Of a DNA stretch of 64,000 nt, positions 18,886-27,597 are shown piece after piece; positions within the stretch are counted from its first letter, which is position 1, and every line of letters starts with the position of its first letter. The notes below the pieces were generated by a model. It saw nothing but the letters and a program-made list of their open reading frames with translations, ran no database searches and was not told the origin of the DNA. Both the position numbers and the translations under genes were made by a program. The stretch is from positions 6,957-70,956 of the forward strand of contig NZ_CAMVPU010000018.1 in the NCBI RefSeq assembly GCF_947169445.1, read 5' to 3'. The stretch comes from an uncultured Butyrivibrio sp. GTDB lineage: Bacteria > Bacillota > Clostridia > Lachnospirales > Lachnospiraceae.

Positions 18886-20199
18886 ATGCCAAAAATGTCC
18901 AAAAAATTTATTGCATCGATATATCTTTTTAATGGTTGTGCGGTTAAATCTTTAACTGATAATACTGTTGTTTGTGATGATCCAATTTTACTTGCGAAGA
19001 ATTATTCTGATAGTAATGTAGATGAAATTATCGTTTTTGATAAATCTCCATCAGGTGATGATGCAGCTCATGAAAAAGCACTTGATATCATAAAAGGCAT
19101 CTGTAAAGCTGCTGATGTTAATGTTTATGGTGCAGGCAATGTAAAGAGAATGGAGGATATCAAAAAGCTCCTTTATGCAGGCTGCAAAAAGGCATGCCTA
19201 AATTTTTCAAAAGAAGGCAACATTGAAATAATTTCTGAAGTATCCGAGAAATTTGGGAAAGATAAGATCTGTATCTGCTTTAGCGATGAAAAATCCGTAT
19301 CTGATAATAAAGAGCTAGTCTGTAAATATGCTACTGAACTTTACTTTATCACAAATGACGAAAATGCTCTTTCAGATGAATTTTGTAAGGATTTTGAAAA
19401 TTTAAGATTAACAGCTGTAGTTGATAACTATACTTCGGATGATACTCCTTTAAATTATTTACTTGAGAACGAGAAAATTGACAGTATTTCCGGTAATATC
19501 CTAAATGATTATATCAGCAAAGTTATCGATTATAAGGATGAATGTGTTTCAAAAAACATTCCAATCGAGAGACTTGAAGCTAAATTCAATTGGGAATCTC
19601 TTAAGAAGAACAGTGATGGAATGGTTCCTGTAATAGTTCAGGACTATAGAACAGATCAGGTTCTTATGCTGGCGTATATGAACGAAGAGGCTTATAATAA
19701 AACTCTAAGTACAGGAAAGATGACTTATTATAGCCGAAGCAGAAATGAACTATGGGTTAAGGGATTGACAAGTTCTCACTATCAGTATGTTATGTCCCTT
19801 ACTGCTGATTGTGATCTTGATACAATTCTTGCTAAGGTTAAACAGATAGGAGCTGCTTGTCATACCGGAAGTTACAGTTGTTTCTTTAACGAGATTGCTT
19901 CTAAGGAATACACCGAAAAGAATCCACAGAAGGTTCTTGATAGTGTTTTTGAAGTGATCAAGGACAGAAAGACTAACCCAAGAGAAGGTTCCTATACCAA
20001 CTACCTCTTTGATAAAGGTCTTGATAAGATTTTGAAGAAGGTTGGAGAAGAGGCTACGGAAATGGTTATAGCAGCCAAAAATGAAAACTCCAATGAAATT
20101 GTTTACGAAATGTCTGATTTCCTGTATCATATGATGGTCCTTATGGCTGAGAAAAATGTCAGCTGGGAGGATATAACTGATGAACTGTCAAGACGATAA
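18886..20199 (+). CDS. hisI: HisIE with an N-terminal degenerate HisA/HisF-like barrel
   Basis: A 437-residue three-part protein. Residues about 225-335 are phosphoribosyl-AMP cyclohydrolase HisI (QVLMLAYMNEEAY, TYYSRSRNELWVKG, TADCDLDT, GAACHTGSYSC; Zn and Mg ligands present). Residues about 345-437 are phosphoribosyl-ATP pyrophosphatase HisE (KKVGEEATEMVIAAKNE...EMSDFLYHMMVLMAE). Residues 1-215 look like a HisA/HisF TIM barrel: KFIASIYLFNGCAVKS aligns with HisF CLDVxxGxVVKG, and VYGAGNVKRMEDIKKLLYAG with the phosphate-binding GGI loop. The catalytic aspartates appear replaced (Y13; the C-F-S region near residue 130). HisI and HisE should be active; the barrel is probably structural or regulatory. 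True hisA, hisF and hisH are not in this window. Confidence 0.88.
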   Translation: MPKMSKKFIASIYLFNGCAVKSLTDNTVVCDDPILLAKNYSDSNVDEIIVFDKSPSGDDAAHEKALDIIKGICKAADVNVYGAGNVKRMEDIKKLLYAGCKKACLNFSKEGNIEIISEVSEKFGKDKICICFSDEKSVSDNKELVCKYATELYFITNDENALSDEFCKDFENLRLTAVVDNYTSDDTPLNYLLENEKIDSISGNILNDYISKVIDYKDECVSKNIPIERLEAKFNWESLKKNSDGMVPVIVQDYRTDQVLMLAYMNEEAYNKTLSTGKMTYYSRSRNELWVKGLTSSHYQYVMSLTADCDLDTILAKVKQIGAACHTGSYSCFFNEIASKEYTEKNPQKVLDSVFEVIKDRKTNPREGSYTNYLFDKGLDKILKKVGEEATEMVIAAKNENSNEIVYEMSDFLYHMMVLMAEKNVSWEDITDELSRR

Positions 20200-20208
20200 G
20201 GAAAAGAT

Positions 20209-22089
20209 ATGAATAATAATTTAGCACTTTCAGATGATATACTTCTTAGTATTGAGAAGCCGGAGAGATACATAGGCAATGAGGTTAACAGTGTGACCAA
20301 GGATAAAGCTAAGGTCGACATCCGATTTGCCATGTGTTTCCCAGACGTTTATGAAATTGGAATGTCTCATCTGGGTATACAGATTCTTTATGGAATGTTT
20401 AATTCTTATGACGATGTCTGGTGTGAGCGTGTGTATTCACCTTGGACCGATATGGACAAATTGTTAAGAGAAAAGGACATTCCTCTTTTTGCGCTTGAAT
20501 CCCAGGATCCTGTTAAGGATTTTGATTTTCTTGGATTCACAATTCAGTATGAGATGTGTTATACAAATATTTTGCAGGTTTTAGATTTATCTAAGATACC
20601 TCTTTTGTCAAAGGATAGGACATGGGATGATCCTATCGTTGTAGGTGGCGGTCCCTGCACCTATAATCCAGAGCCGATAGCTGATTTCTTTGATTTCTTC
20701 TATATTGGCGAAGGCGAAACAAAATATCGCGAAATTTTTGAAGTTTATAAAGCAGCAAAAAGAGACGGAATATCCAGAGAAGAATTCCTCAGGCAGATTT
20801 CACATATTCCTGGAATGTATGTGCCTTCACTTTATAATGTGGAATACAAAGAAGATGGTACTATTGCTTCAATGAAGCCCATTTTTGATGATGTTCCTGC
20901 TGAAATTAAAAAGGAAATGTGCACTGATCTTTCAGATGCTTTTTATCCAACCAAGCCGGTAGTCCCCTATATTAAAATTACTCAGGACAGAGTTGTGCTT
21001 GAAGTAATGAGAGGATGTATCCGTGGCTGCAGATTCTGTCAGGCAGGTCAGCTTTACAAACCTCTTCGTGAGAAGGATGTGGAGCATCTTAAAAAGCTTG
21101 CTATTGAATCATTAAAAAACACAGGTTATGAAGAGATTTCTTTAAGCTCCTTAAGCTCTAGTGATTATACACATTTACCTGAGCTTTTGGATTTCCTTAT
21201 TGAGGAATGTAAAGATAAAAAGGTAAATATTTCTTTACCATCCCTTAGAATTGATGCTTTTTCCCTGGATGTAATGAGCAAGGTTCAGGATGTTAAGAAG
21301 AGTTCACTTACATTTGCTCCTGAAGCTGGAACTCAAAGAATGCGTGATGTAATTAATAAGGGACTTACAGAAGAAGATATTCTTCGTGGTTCTCATGAGG
21401 CTTTTCTTGGTGGTTGGAATAAGGTTAAGCTCTACTTTATGCTTGGCCTTCCTTTTGAAACCGAGGAAGATATATTGGGAATCGGAGATATTGCTAATAA
21501 AGTTGCCGCAGAGTACTTTGAGACTGTTCCTAAGGAAAAGAGAAATGGAAGAACAATTGATATTGTTGCAAGTACTTCATTCTTTGTTCCTAAGCCTTTT
21601 ACTCCTTTCCAATGGGCACAGATGAATACAAAAGAAGAATTCCTTGATAAAGCCAATATAACCCGAAAGGGAATTATGGCACAGCTTAATCAAAAGCATA
21701 TTAAGTACAACTGGCATGAAACAGATGCCAGCATGATGGAAGGCGTTCTGGCAAGAGGTGACAGGAAACTCGGAGAAGTCATTCTGAAGGCTTATCAGAA
21801 AGGCTGCTTTTATGATGCTTGGAGCGAATATTTTAAATTCGATGTATGGATGGAGACCTTTGAAGAATGCGGTATAGATCCTTTGTTCTATACTACCAGA
21901 TTCAGAGCAGATGATGAGATATTCCCTTGGGATATATTGAACTGCGGAGTGACAAAGTCATTCCTTTTAAGAGAATGGAAGAATGCCCAGGAAGGAAAGC
22001 CATCCAGCAACTGTCGTTTACACTGTCTTGGATGTGGCGCAGCCTCCTATGGAGTAGGAGTATGTCAGGAGGGCAAAGCTAATGCATAA
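20209..22089 (+). CDS. B12-binding-like radical SAM protein, TIGR03960 family
   Basis: A 626-residue radical SAM protein. An N-terminal B12-binding-like region (MCFPDVYEIGMSHLGIQIL, TIQYEMCYTNILQ, VGGGPCTYNPEP) leads to the radical SAM core, whose cluster motif CIRGCRFCQAGQ is CxxxCxxC with one aromatic before the last Cys. SAM-binding strands follow (SLSSLSSSDYTHL). The last 25 residues hold four more cysteines (CRLHCLGCGA...GVC), possibly an extra cluster. It overlaps the next gene, a TIGR03936 partner, by eight bases, and an RNase G gene follows. This trio recurs next to rplU in Firmicutes. The substrate is not established. Confidence 0.88.
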   Translation: MNNNLALSDDILLSIEKPERYIGNEVNSVTKDKAKVDIRFAMCFPDVYEIGMSHLGIQILYGMFNSYDDVWCERVYSPWTDMDKLLREKDIPLFALESQDPVKDFDFLGFTIQYEMCYTNILQVLDLSKIPLLSKDRTWDDPIVVGGGPCTYNPEPIADFFDFFYIGEGETKYREIFEVYKAAKRDGISREEFLRQISHIPGMYVPSLYNVEYKEDGTIASMKPIFDDVPAEIKKEMCTDLSDAFYPTKPVVPYIKITQDRVVLEVMRGCIRGCRFCQAGQLYKPLREKDVEHLKKLAIESLKNTGYEEISLSSLSSSDYTHLPELLDFLIEECKDKKVNISLPSLRIDAFSLDVMSKVQDVKKSSLTFAPEAGTQRMRDVINKGLTEEDILRGSHEAFLGGWNKVKLYFMLGLPFETEEDILGIGDIANKVAAEYFETVPKEKRNGRTIDIVASTSFFVPKPFTPFQWAQMNTKEEFLDKANITRKGIMAQLNQKHIKYNWHETDASMMEGVLARGDRKLGEVILKAYQKGCFYDAWSEYFKFDVWMETFEECGIDPLFYTTRFRADDEIFPWDILNCGVTKSFLLREWKNAQEGKPSSNCRLHCLGCGAASYGVGVCQEGKANA

Positions 22090-22810
22090 ACTTAGACTAA
22101 AATTCAGTAAAAACGGTCCAATTAAATTCATTGGCCATTTGGATGTCATGCGTTATTTTCAAAAAGCTATTAGAAGAGCTGAAATTGACGTTAAATATTC
22201 TGAAGGCTTTAGCCCTCACCAGGTTATTTCTTTTGCTCAGCCTCTTAGCGTTGGTGCTACCAGCGATGGCGAATATATGGATATGACAGTCAACTCCATG
22301 ACAAGTGTAACAGATGTTATGGATAGACTTAATTTGGTTATGAATGAAGGCATTGAGATATTGGCTATAGAGGAATTATCCGAAAAAGATGAAAAAGCCA
22401 TGACAGCTGCTTATGCTGCAAAATACAGAGTATGCTTTAGAGAAAACTTAAAACCAGACTTTGACTGGATTTCAGAATTTGAGAAATATCTATCACTTGA
22501 TAAATTGCCTGCCATGAAGAAAACAAAAAGCGGTGAAAAAGAGATAGATATGAAACCTCTTATTTTTGATTATTCTATTGATAGGGAAAACGAAAGCGTG
22601 ACACTTCTTCTAAGTATGAGCAGCATTGCAACTTTGAAAGTCGCTCTTTTATTTGAAACCTTTTTTAGCTCGATATCAAAAGAAATATCAAAGAATGCTC
22701 TGAACATTCACAGAATTGATATTTATAAATCAGTTGAGTCAAAAGAGCAGAAATATATCGAACCATTCATAGCAAAAGATCCAAGTGAGAGGTTTATGAT
22801 TAATGAATGA
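22082..22810 (+). CDS. TIGR03936/DUF2344 radical-SAM-associated protein
   Basis: A 242-residue protein that accompanies the upstream radical SAM enzyme. The family signature is LRLKFSKNGPIKFIGHLDVMRYFQKAIRRAEI at the N terminus (residues 3-34), then YSEGFSPHQVISFAQPLSVG. The ATG lies eight bases inside the radical SAM gene, and its own stop overlaps the RNase G gene by eight bases, so the three are translated as a unit. In other genomes it is sometimes fused to the radical SAM protein. The biochemical role is unknown; RNA modification or processing is only suggested by the neighbouring RNase and ribosomal protein genes. Confidence 0.88.
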   Translation: MHKLRLKFSKNGPIKFIGHLDVMRYFQKAIRRAEIDVKYSEGFSPHQVISFAQPLSVGATSDGEYMDMTVNSMTSVTDVMDRLNLVMNEGIEILAIEELSEKDEKAMTAAYAAKYRVCFRENLKPDFDWISEFEKYLSLDKLPAMKKTKSGEKEIDMKPLIFDYSIDRENESVTLLLSMSSIATLKVALLFETFFSSISKEISKNALNIHRIDIYKSVESKEQKYIEPFIAKDPSERFMINE

Positions 22811-24047
22811 AGCTGAAATTATAGTTTCAACATATAGAAATACTCCGGTTGTTACTTCATTTATACAAGGCAAACTGGAGTATTTGTCATTTGTAAGAAA
22901 AAGTGAATTACATAATATATATCTTGGAAAAGTGGATCATATCGTCAAAAACATTAATGCTGCTTTTGTAAAATATGATGGTGAAAATATTGGTTATTTG
23001 CCTCTTGAAAAGATAACAAGTGCTTGTGTCGTTAATAGAGATTTCTCTAATAAACCTTATTTGGTCTCAGGGGATGAAGTTATTGTTCAGATTGATACAG
23101 AAGAGCTGAAAACTAAAAAAGCGAGATTGACAACCAATATAGCTATTTCAGGAAGGTATTGTGTCATAACACTTGGGCGAGAAGGTGTCGGTGCATCAAT
23201 AAAAATCGATACTGCTAAAAAGAAGATATTTATTGAGAAGGTAAAAGAAGAATATAAAATAATATCTCAAGATTTTCAGAGTAAATACCACGGCACAAAG
23301 TTCGGAATTATTATCAGAACCCAGGCCGGAGAACTTGATGAGAATGAATCCCAAATAATAACTGATGATATCCAAAAAGTTCTTTCCAAGGTAATTGCAA
23401 TAATTGAAAATGGAAGAACCAGAACAGTATATTCTCTGCTTAATGCTTCATCAGAAGTTTTTTCAGAGGAGAGTATTTCAGCTAAAGATATTTTTGATGT
23501 TAAAGCAGATGCAATTTCAGATATGCTTTCTTTGAATGAAATTGAATATAATTATGAAAATGTTTATGAACATTATCTAAAAAATTTCAATTATCTAAAT
23601 GCACGCGGTCTCAAGGATATTACACTGATAGTAGATTCCGGAATTCATTGTATCAATTCTAAAATTGATGAACTCTTATCTAATAAAATCTGGCTTAAAA
23701 GTGGTGGATTTATAATAATAGAACAATTAGAGAGTTTTAATGCCATAGACGTTAATTCAGGTAAAGCTATTAAGGGTAAAAACGATATTTCCGAAAAGAT
23801 TAATCTGGAAGCTGCCGAAGAGATAATGCGTCAGATAAGACTACGAAACCTTTCAGGTATGATTCTGATTGACTTTATCAATATGAAAAATGAAGAACAA
23901 TATAATACGCTGATTGAACATGTGAAGAATTTATTCAAACTTGATACGGTTCATAATAATTATATTGATATTACAGGTCTTGGCATTATGGAACTTACCA
24001 GAAATAAAAATGATAAGTCTTTACGAGAAATAATATCTTCTTTATAA
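22803..24047 (+). CDS. rng: Ribonuclease G/E family endoribonuclease, short, lacking the zinc-link
   Basis: A 414-residue RNase E/G family protein for rRNA maturation and mRNA decay. The S1-like domain covers about residues 35-120 (IYLGKVDHIVKNINAAFVKY). The catalytic region keeps the first metal aspartate in AIDVNSGKA (E. coli RNase E D303) and the second in LIDFINM (D346); the following D349 equivalent is N. The protein ends at MELTRNKNDKSLREIISSL, exactly where relatives continue with the CPxC zinc-link, which is absent. No CPxC-coding sequence follows the stop, so this looks like the natural end rather than a recent frameshift. Dimer or tetramer assembly should differ from E. coli. Confidence 0.85.
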   Translation: MNEAEIIVSTYRNTPVVTSFIQGKLEYLSFVRKSELHNIYLGKVDHIVKNINAAFVKYDGENIGYLPLEKITSACVVNRDFSNKPYLVSGDEVIVQIDTEELKTKKARLTTNIAISGRYCVITLGREGVGASIKIDTAKKKIFIEKVKEEYKIISQDFQSKYHGTKFGIIIRTQAGELDENESQIITDDIQKVLSKVIAIIENGRTRTVYSLLNASSEVFSEESISAKDIFDVKADAISDMLSLNEIEYNYENVYEHYLKNFNYLNARGLKDITLIVDSGIHCINSKIDELLSNKIWLKSGGFIIIEQLESFNAIDVNSGKAIKGKNDISEKINLEAAEEIMRQIRLRNLSGMILIDFINMKNEEQYNTLIEHVKNLFKLDTVHNNYIDITGLGIMELTRNKNDKSLREIISSL

Positions 24048-24100
24048 CTAAGTATATTTGAGAAGGTTCAAGAAAATTTATGAAAAAATGATAATATGTG

Positions 24101-24129
24101 TTGACATATATAAAAGTAGGTGCTATATT
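24101..24129 (+). promoter_or_regulatory. Sigma-A promoter for rplU
   Basis: TTGACA at 24101-24106, a 17-base spacer, and TATATT at 24124-24129. It lies 83 bases before the rplU start and upstream of the leader, so the transcript carries about 75 bases of untranslated RNA. Confidence 0.85.
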
Positions 24130-24135
24130 ATCATG

Positions 24136-24205
24136 GTATGCCGCTTAACTAGGCTAAAGTGAGTTAATTCTCCGCCAAAGTTAGCGAGTTTTTTGAAGAA
24201 GGAGG
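24136..24205 (+). ncRNA. Probable L21 leader (autoregulatory 5' UTR of rplU)
   Basis: The untranslated region between the promoter and rplU contains a stem GCTAA (24153-24157) / TTAGC (24181-24185), a CCGC...CCGCC-bearing loop, then GAGTTTTTT before the AGGAGG. Its position and layout fit the Firmicutes L21 leader family. Assignment is by context and hairpin only; no covariance comparison was possible. Confidence 0.6.
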
Positions 24206-24211
24206 TAACTT

Positions 24212-24517
24212 ATGTACGCAATTATTGTAACTGGTGGTAAGCAGTACAAAGTTTCCGAGGGCGACGAGATCAGAGTAGAGAAGCTTGATATCGAGCCTGG
24301 AAAAGATGTAACATTTGATAATGTTATCGCAGTAAACGACGGAACACTTAAGGTTGCTGGTGATGTAAGCTCAGCTAAGGTTGAGGCTACAGTTGTAGAG
24401 CAGGGCCGCGCTAAGAAGGTTATCGTTTACAAGTACAAGAGAAAGACTGGCTATCACAAGAAGAACGGACACAGACAGCCATTCACACTTGTTAAGATTA
24501 ACAAGATCTCTATGTAA
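24212..24517 (+). CDS. rplU: 50S ribosomal protein L21
   Basis: A 101-residue ribosomal protein of the large subunit. It matches the family from MYAIIVTGGKQYKVSEGDEI to the C-terminal YKRKTGYHKKNGHRQPFT signature. A strong AAGGAGG precedes the ATG. It is the first gene of the rplU-prp-rpmA unit and has its own promoter and leader. Codon use is more biased (AAG, GAG, GTA) than in its neighbours, as expected for high expression. Confidence 0.97.
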   Translation: MYAIIVTGGKQYKVSEGDEIRVEKLDIEPGKDVTFDNVIAVNDGTLKVAGDVSSAKVEATVVEQGRAKKVIVYKYKRKTGYHKKNGHRQPFTLVKINKISM

Positions 24518-24537
24518 TTTGAATTTCGTGGAATTAT

Positions 24538-24867
24538 ATGACTACAGTAACTATTACCAAGACAGCAGATGATGCTTACAAGAGCATAGAGTGTTCAGGA
24601 CATGCAGGTTTCGCTGAGTATGGTGAAGACATTGTTTGTTCTGCAATTTCTGTTTTGACAATCAATCTTGTGAATTCTTTAGAGAAATTTACGGATGATA
24701 AGTTTTCAACCAGTCAGAACGAGAAAAAAGGGCTAATAGTACTTAGATTTTCTGAGAATCCATCACATGATGCTGATTTATTATTAAAATCTTATGAGTT
24801 AGGCGTAGACAGTATATTCCAAAGTTATGGTAAGAAGTATTTGAACATTAAATTTAGGAGGGAATAA
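24538..24867 (+). CDS. prp: Ribosomal-processing cysteine protease Prp
   Basis: A 109-residue cysteine protease that removes the N-terminal extension of L27 in Firmicutes. The catalytic pair is visible as H22 (SGHAGFAEYG) and C34 (DIVCSAIS). It lies between rplU and rpmA, the standard place, and the L27 encoded next keeps the extension with the cleavage sequence NLQFFAHKKG. The length fits. No clear ribosome site is seen before the ATG, so translation may be weak or coupled. Confidence 0.93.
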   Translation: MTTVTITKTADDAYKSIECSGHAGFAEYGEDIVCSAISVLTINLVNSLEKFTDDKFSTSQNEKKGLIVLRFSENPSHDADLLLKSYELGVDSIFQSYGKKYLNIKFRRE

Positions 24868-24870
24868 GTC

Positions 24871-25158
24871 ATGATGAATATGAACCTTCAATTTTTTGCT
24901 CATAAGAAGGGTGTTGGATCAACCAAGAACGGTAGAGATTCAGAATCCAAGAGACTTGGAGCAAAAAGAGCTGACGGACAATTCGTAAAGGCCGGTAATA
25001 TTTTATACAGACAGCGTGGAACACACATTCATCCTGGTGTAAATGTAGGCATCGGTAGCGATGATACATTATATGCACTTGTTGATGGTGTTCTTAGATT
25101 TGAGCGCAAGGGCAGAGATAAGAAACAGGCTAGCGTTCATCCTGTAGAGAATAAGTAA
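24871..25158 (+). CDS. rpmA: 50S ribosomal protein L27 with cleavable N-terminal extension
   Basis: A 95-residue L27 whose mature N terminus reaches the peptidyl-transferase centre. The protein begins MMNMNLQFFAHKKGVGST; Prp cuts between FF and AHKKG, exposing the essential A-H-K tail. Family motifs are GRDSESKRLGAKRADGQ and GNILYRQRGTHIHPGVNVG. AGGAGGG lies eight bases before the first ATG, overlapping the end of prp. A strong terminator follows. Confidence 0.97.
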   Translation: MMNMNLQFFAHKKGVGSTKNGRDSESKRLGAKRADGQFVKAGNILYRQRGTHIHPGVNVGIGSDDTLYALVDGVLRFERKGRDKKQASVHPVENK

Positions 25159-25170
25159 TTATGTTTAAGC

Positions 25171-25203
25171 GGGCTTCAAACAATTTGTTTGAAGCCCTTT
25201 TTA
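25171..25203 (+). terminator. Rho-independent terminator after rpmA
   Basis: GGGCTTCAAAC / GTTTGAAGCCC (one of the cleanest stems in the window) with a short AATT loop, followed by TTTTT. It ends the rplU-prp-rpmA unit; obgE starts 30 bases later. Confidence 0.93.
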
Positions 25204-25232
25204 CAACTTATACGTTGTAGAAAAGGAGTAAT

Positions 25233-26576
25233 ATGCCTGTATTTGTAGATAAAGCAAGAATATTTATAGCAAGTGGTAAAGGTGGAGATGGTCACATCTC
25301 TTTTAGACGTGAAAAGTACGTGCCTAACGGCGGTCCGGATGGTGGTGACGGCGGTAAAGGTGGCGATATTATATTTAAAGTTGATGAAGGTATCAACACA
25401 CTTTCTGATTTCCATTACGGCGGAAAATATAAAGCAGAAGCCGGTGGAGACGGTTATAAGAAACGTATGCACGGTAAAAATGGTGCAGATTTGATCATAA
25501 AGGTTCCGGAAGGAACTGTAATTAAAGAGGCAGAAACTGGAAAAGTAATTGCGGACATGAGCCTTGATAATAAAGAGGTCGTTGTATTAAAAGGCGGTCG
25601 TGGTGGTAATGGTAACATGCATTATGCTACCTCTACTATGCAGGCTCCTAAATATGCTCAGCCCGGCCAACCTGCATTAGAGCTTGAGGTCCTTTTGGAG
25701 CTTAAGGTAATTGCTGATGTTGGATTAGTAGGATTCCCTAATGTTGGAAAATCAACTTTCCTTTCAAAGGTATCAAATGCTAAGCCTAAGATTGCCAATT
25801 ATCATTTCACAACTCTTTCTCCAATGCTTGGTGTTGTAGACCTTAAAGATGCAAAGGGGTTTGTAGTTGCCGATATTCCAGGTCTTATTGAAGGCGCCTC
25901 TGAAGGTGCAGGTCTTGGACATGAGTTTCTTCGTCATATAGAAAGAACTCGAATGATGATTCATATTGTGGATGCTGCATCTACAGAAGGCCGCGATCCA
26001 TTTGAAGATATAGAAGCAATCAATAATGAGCTTAAGAATTATAATGCTGATATCACGAAAAAGCCTCAGGTTATAGCTGCCAATAAAATTGATATGCTTC
26101 CTGACGGAGAAGATTCAGAAATAATTAAGAAACTCCGTGAAAAGTATGAACCACTTGGTGTTAAGGTGTTTGCGACCTCAACCCTTACTGGAAAAGGCAT
26201 TCAGGAACTGTTATACTATGTAAGTAGAACAATTTCTGAGATTAACGACAAGCCTATTGTATTTGAACAGGAATTCTTCCCTGATACAATGATCAAGACT
26301 GCAGAAGATGCATATACAGTAGAATATGATGAAGCAGCCAAAGAGTATGTCGTAGAAGGACCTAAGATTGAAAAAATGCTCGGCTATACTAACCTGGATT
26401 CCGAGAAGGGCTTTGCCTTCTTCCAGAAGTTTATGGCTGACAATGGTATATTGGATGAGCTTGAAGCATTAAATATTCAAGAGGGTGATACCGTCAGAAT
26501 GTATGGCTTTAGTTTTGAATATTACAGAAATGCTGATACAGCTACTGAAGTAGTTGAAGAGGATGAAGAAGAATGA
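25233..26576 (+). CDS. obgE: GTPase Obg/CgtA
   Basis: An essential GTPase of 50S assembly and stress signalling. The 447-residue protein has the glycine-rich Obg fold (residues 1-158, e.g. GGDGGDGGKGGDI, GGRGGNGN), the G domain with P-loop GFPNVGKST, DIPGLIEGASEGAGLG and NKID, and a C-terminal OCT domain of about 75 residues (GPKIEKMLGYTNLDSEKGFAFFQKF). An acidic tail (EEDEEE) ends the protein. AAAGGAG precedes the ATG. The stop overlaps yhbY (ATGA). Confidence 0.96.
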   Translation: MPVFVDKARIFIASGKGGDGHISFRREKYVPNGGPDGGDGGKGGDIIFKVDEGINTLSDFHYGGKYKAEAGGDGYKKRMHGKNGADLIIKVPEGTVIKEAETGKVIADMSLDNKEVVVLKGGRGGNGNMHYATSTMQAPKYAQPGQPALELEVLLELKVIADVGLVGFPNVGKSTFLSKVSNAKPKIANYHFTTLSPMLGVVDLKDAKGFVVADIPGLIEGASEGAGLGHEFLRHIERTRMMIHIVDAASTEGRDPFEDIEAINNELKNYNADITKKPQVIAANKIDMLPDGEDSEIIKKLREKYEPLGVKVFATSTLTGKGIQELLYYVSRTISEINDKPIVFEQEFFPDTMIKTAEDAYTVEYDEAAKEYVVEGPKIEKMLGYTNLDSEKGFAFFQKFMADNGILDELEALNIQEGDTVRMYGFSFEYYRNADTATEVVEEDEEE

Positions 26577-26893
26577 CACTTACAAGTAAACAAAGAGCAT
26601 ATTTAAAGAGCTTAGCCGCAGACCTTGAACCAGTTTTTCAGATTGGTAAATCAAGCGTAAGCCCTGAAATAACAAATGCTATCACAGAGACCTTTAATAC
26701 TCATGAATTAGTTAAGATCACAGTTCTCAAGAATTGCACTGATGATGTTAAAGAGGTTGCAATCACAATATCTGAGAGAACAAGATCAGAACTTATTCAG
26801 GTAATTGGTAGAAAATTTGTATTATACAAACCTTTTAAGGATGAGCCAAAGATTGTTTTACCAAAGGCATCAAAGAAGGCAAAAGAAGACTAA
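26573..26893 (+). CDS. yhbY: YhbY-family CRM-domain RNA-binding protein
   Basis: A 106-residue CRM-domain protein linked to 50S maturation. The family pattern is visible: LTSKQRAYLKSLAADLEPVFQIGKSSV (residues 2-28), then HELVKITVLKN and the C-terminal VIGRKFVLYKPF, where VLY is the usual end of the domain, followed by a lysine-rich tail. Its ATG overlaps the obgE stop. It precedes nadD, as in many Firmicutes. Confidence 0.92.
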   Translation: MTLTSKQRAYLKSLAADLEPVFQIGKSSVSPEITNAITETFNTHELVKITVLKNCTDDVKEVAITISERTRSELIQVIGRKFVLYKPFKDEPKIVLPKASKKAKED

Positions 26894-26988
26894 AAATTAT
26901 AAATAACAAGCATTATCATTTAAAATGCATATAAGTTTTTTAACCAGCAAATGATACTTTGATTTTTTATACCATTAGGAGGCTTAAT

Positions 26989-27597
26989 ATGGAATGCAGA
27001 AAGATTGGTATACTCGGAGGAACATTTGATCCAATTCATAACGCGCATCTTCTTTTAGGAGAATCTGCGCGGGAACAGTTTGGTCTGGACAGAGTTATTT
27101 TTATTCCAAACAATTTAACTCATTACAAAAAAAGAACTGATCTATCCGGATGTGAAGAACGTTATCAAATGGTAAAAATGGCAATTAGCGAAAATCCATT
27201 TTTTACCTGTTCCAGGCTTGAAATTGATAAGCCTGATGGTTCTTACACAGTTGATACCATAAATGATCTGAAAAACATGTACCCTGGTGATGAACTATAT
27301 CTTATTCTTGGCGCAGATTCTGTAATTAGTATTGATTCCTGGTACAAATCCAGGGAATTATTATCATCATGCATTATTTTGGCTGCCATAAGAGAAGAAG
27401 ATGATATAGCTGATCTAGATAAAAAGAGAAGAGAATTAAAAGATTTATATAACGCTGATATAAGACTTCTTTCTTTTAACAGAATAGATATTTCTTCGAC
27501 AGATATTCGAAATCGTATTAAGAAAGGTAAGTCTGTCAGATATATGCTACCTGATGAAGTTATTGAGTATATTTGTATCAAGGGGTTGTATAAATGA
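26989..27597 (+). CDS. nadD: Nicotinate-nucleotide adenylyltransferase
   Basis: Transfers AMP from ATP to nicotinate mononucleotide in NAD synthesis. From the ATG at 26989, which has AGGAGG seven bases upstream, the protein has 202 residues; an in-frame ATG at 26959 lacks a site. Motifs are GILGGTFDPIHNAHLLLGESA (the HxGH variant reads HNAH), the ILGADSV region with SIDSWYKS, and ISSTDIRNRIKKG. Its stop overlaps yqeK. Confidence 0.95.
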   Translation: MECRKIGILGGTFDPIHNAHLLLGESAREQFGLDRVIFIPNNLTHYKKRTDLSGCEERYQMVKMAISENPFFTCSRLEIDKPDGSYTVDTINDLKNMYPGDELYLILGADSVISIDSWYKSRELLSSCIILAAIREEDDIADLDKKRRELKDLYNADIRLLSFNRIDISSTDIRNRIKKGKSVRYMLPDEVIEYICIKGLYK

